Below the pieces are notes generated by a model that saw only the letters and a list, made by a program, of their open reading frames with translations, had not been told where the DNA came from and ran no database searches. Below are positions 63,979 through 64,000 of a DNA stretch of 64,000 nt, piece after piece (position 1 is the first letter of the stretch; each line of letters begins with the position of its first letter). The translations under genes were made by a program, and so were the position numbers. The stretch comes from Acanthosoma haemorrhoidale (Eukaryota > Arthropoda > Insecta > Hemiptera > Acanthosomatidae), in assembly GCA_930367205.1 (NCBI GenBank), contig OV884011.1, forward strand, positions 85,607,474 to 85,671,473, given 5' to 3'.

Positions 63979-64000
63979 CTGAAAAAAATTATTTATTATT

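Overview
This window looks like an arthropod, most likely insect, nuclear genome. It is AT-rich. Its two conserved eukaryotic genes are split into many short exons with GT/AG borders, and most of the rest is decayed transposable elements (jockey-type LINEs, copia, several gypsy-like elements, mariner, Tigger/pogo, piggyBac, hAT). Nothing prokaryotic is present. Species cannot be fixed from the sequence alone.

Gene 1 (+ strand, about 1.4 to 30.4 kb) is Atg9, the multispanning lipid scramblase of autophagy. Thirteen coding exons can be joined in a continuous reading frame of 688 codons. The N-terminal exon or exons lie upstream of the window. The last coding exon reads into a stop at 29810, but a good splice acceptor at 30179 offers an alternative short C-terminus. 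A polyadenylation signal follows at 30396. The introns carry (GA)n tracts, copia, jockey, hAT, piggyBac, gypsy, mariner and Tigger remnants.

Gene 2 (- strand, 63978 down to 48270) is the 3' portion of TopBP1 (Drosophila mus101), the BRCT-repeat scaffold that activates ATR. Ten exons give 399 codons in frame, covering a linker and the BRCT7/BRCT8 pair up to the stop. The 5' part lies beyond 64000. Its introns hold a LINE fragment, an LTR-like promoter region, one deleted mariner and two outward-facing mariner tails.

The two genes converge. The 18 kb between them (30.4 to 48.0 kb) is a nest of elements: a piggyBac-like element bounded by TTAA, an unclassified noncoding repeat family, two opposite copies of one jockey-like LINE (34.85-35.96 kb minus, 36.8-40.26 kb plus), a truncated gypsy with a recognisable 476-bp LTR (minus), and a second, heavily mutated gypsy-like element (plus).

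I found no compelling new biological system. The items most worth checking are the two possible Atg9 C-termini, a partial duplicate of an Atg9 exon, a frame-preserving candidate cassette exon in TopBP1, and several unclassified repeats. All exon borders are read by eye from splice consensus and family knowledge; no search was run.
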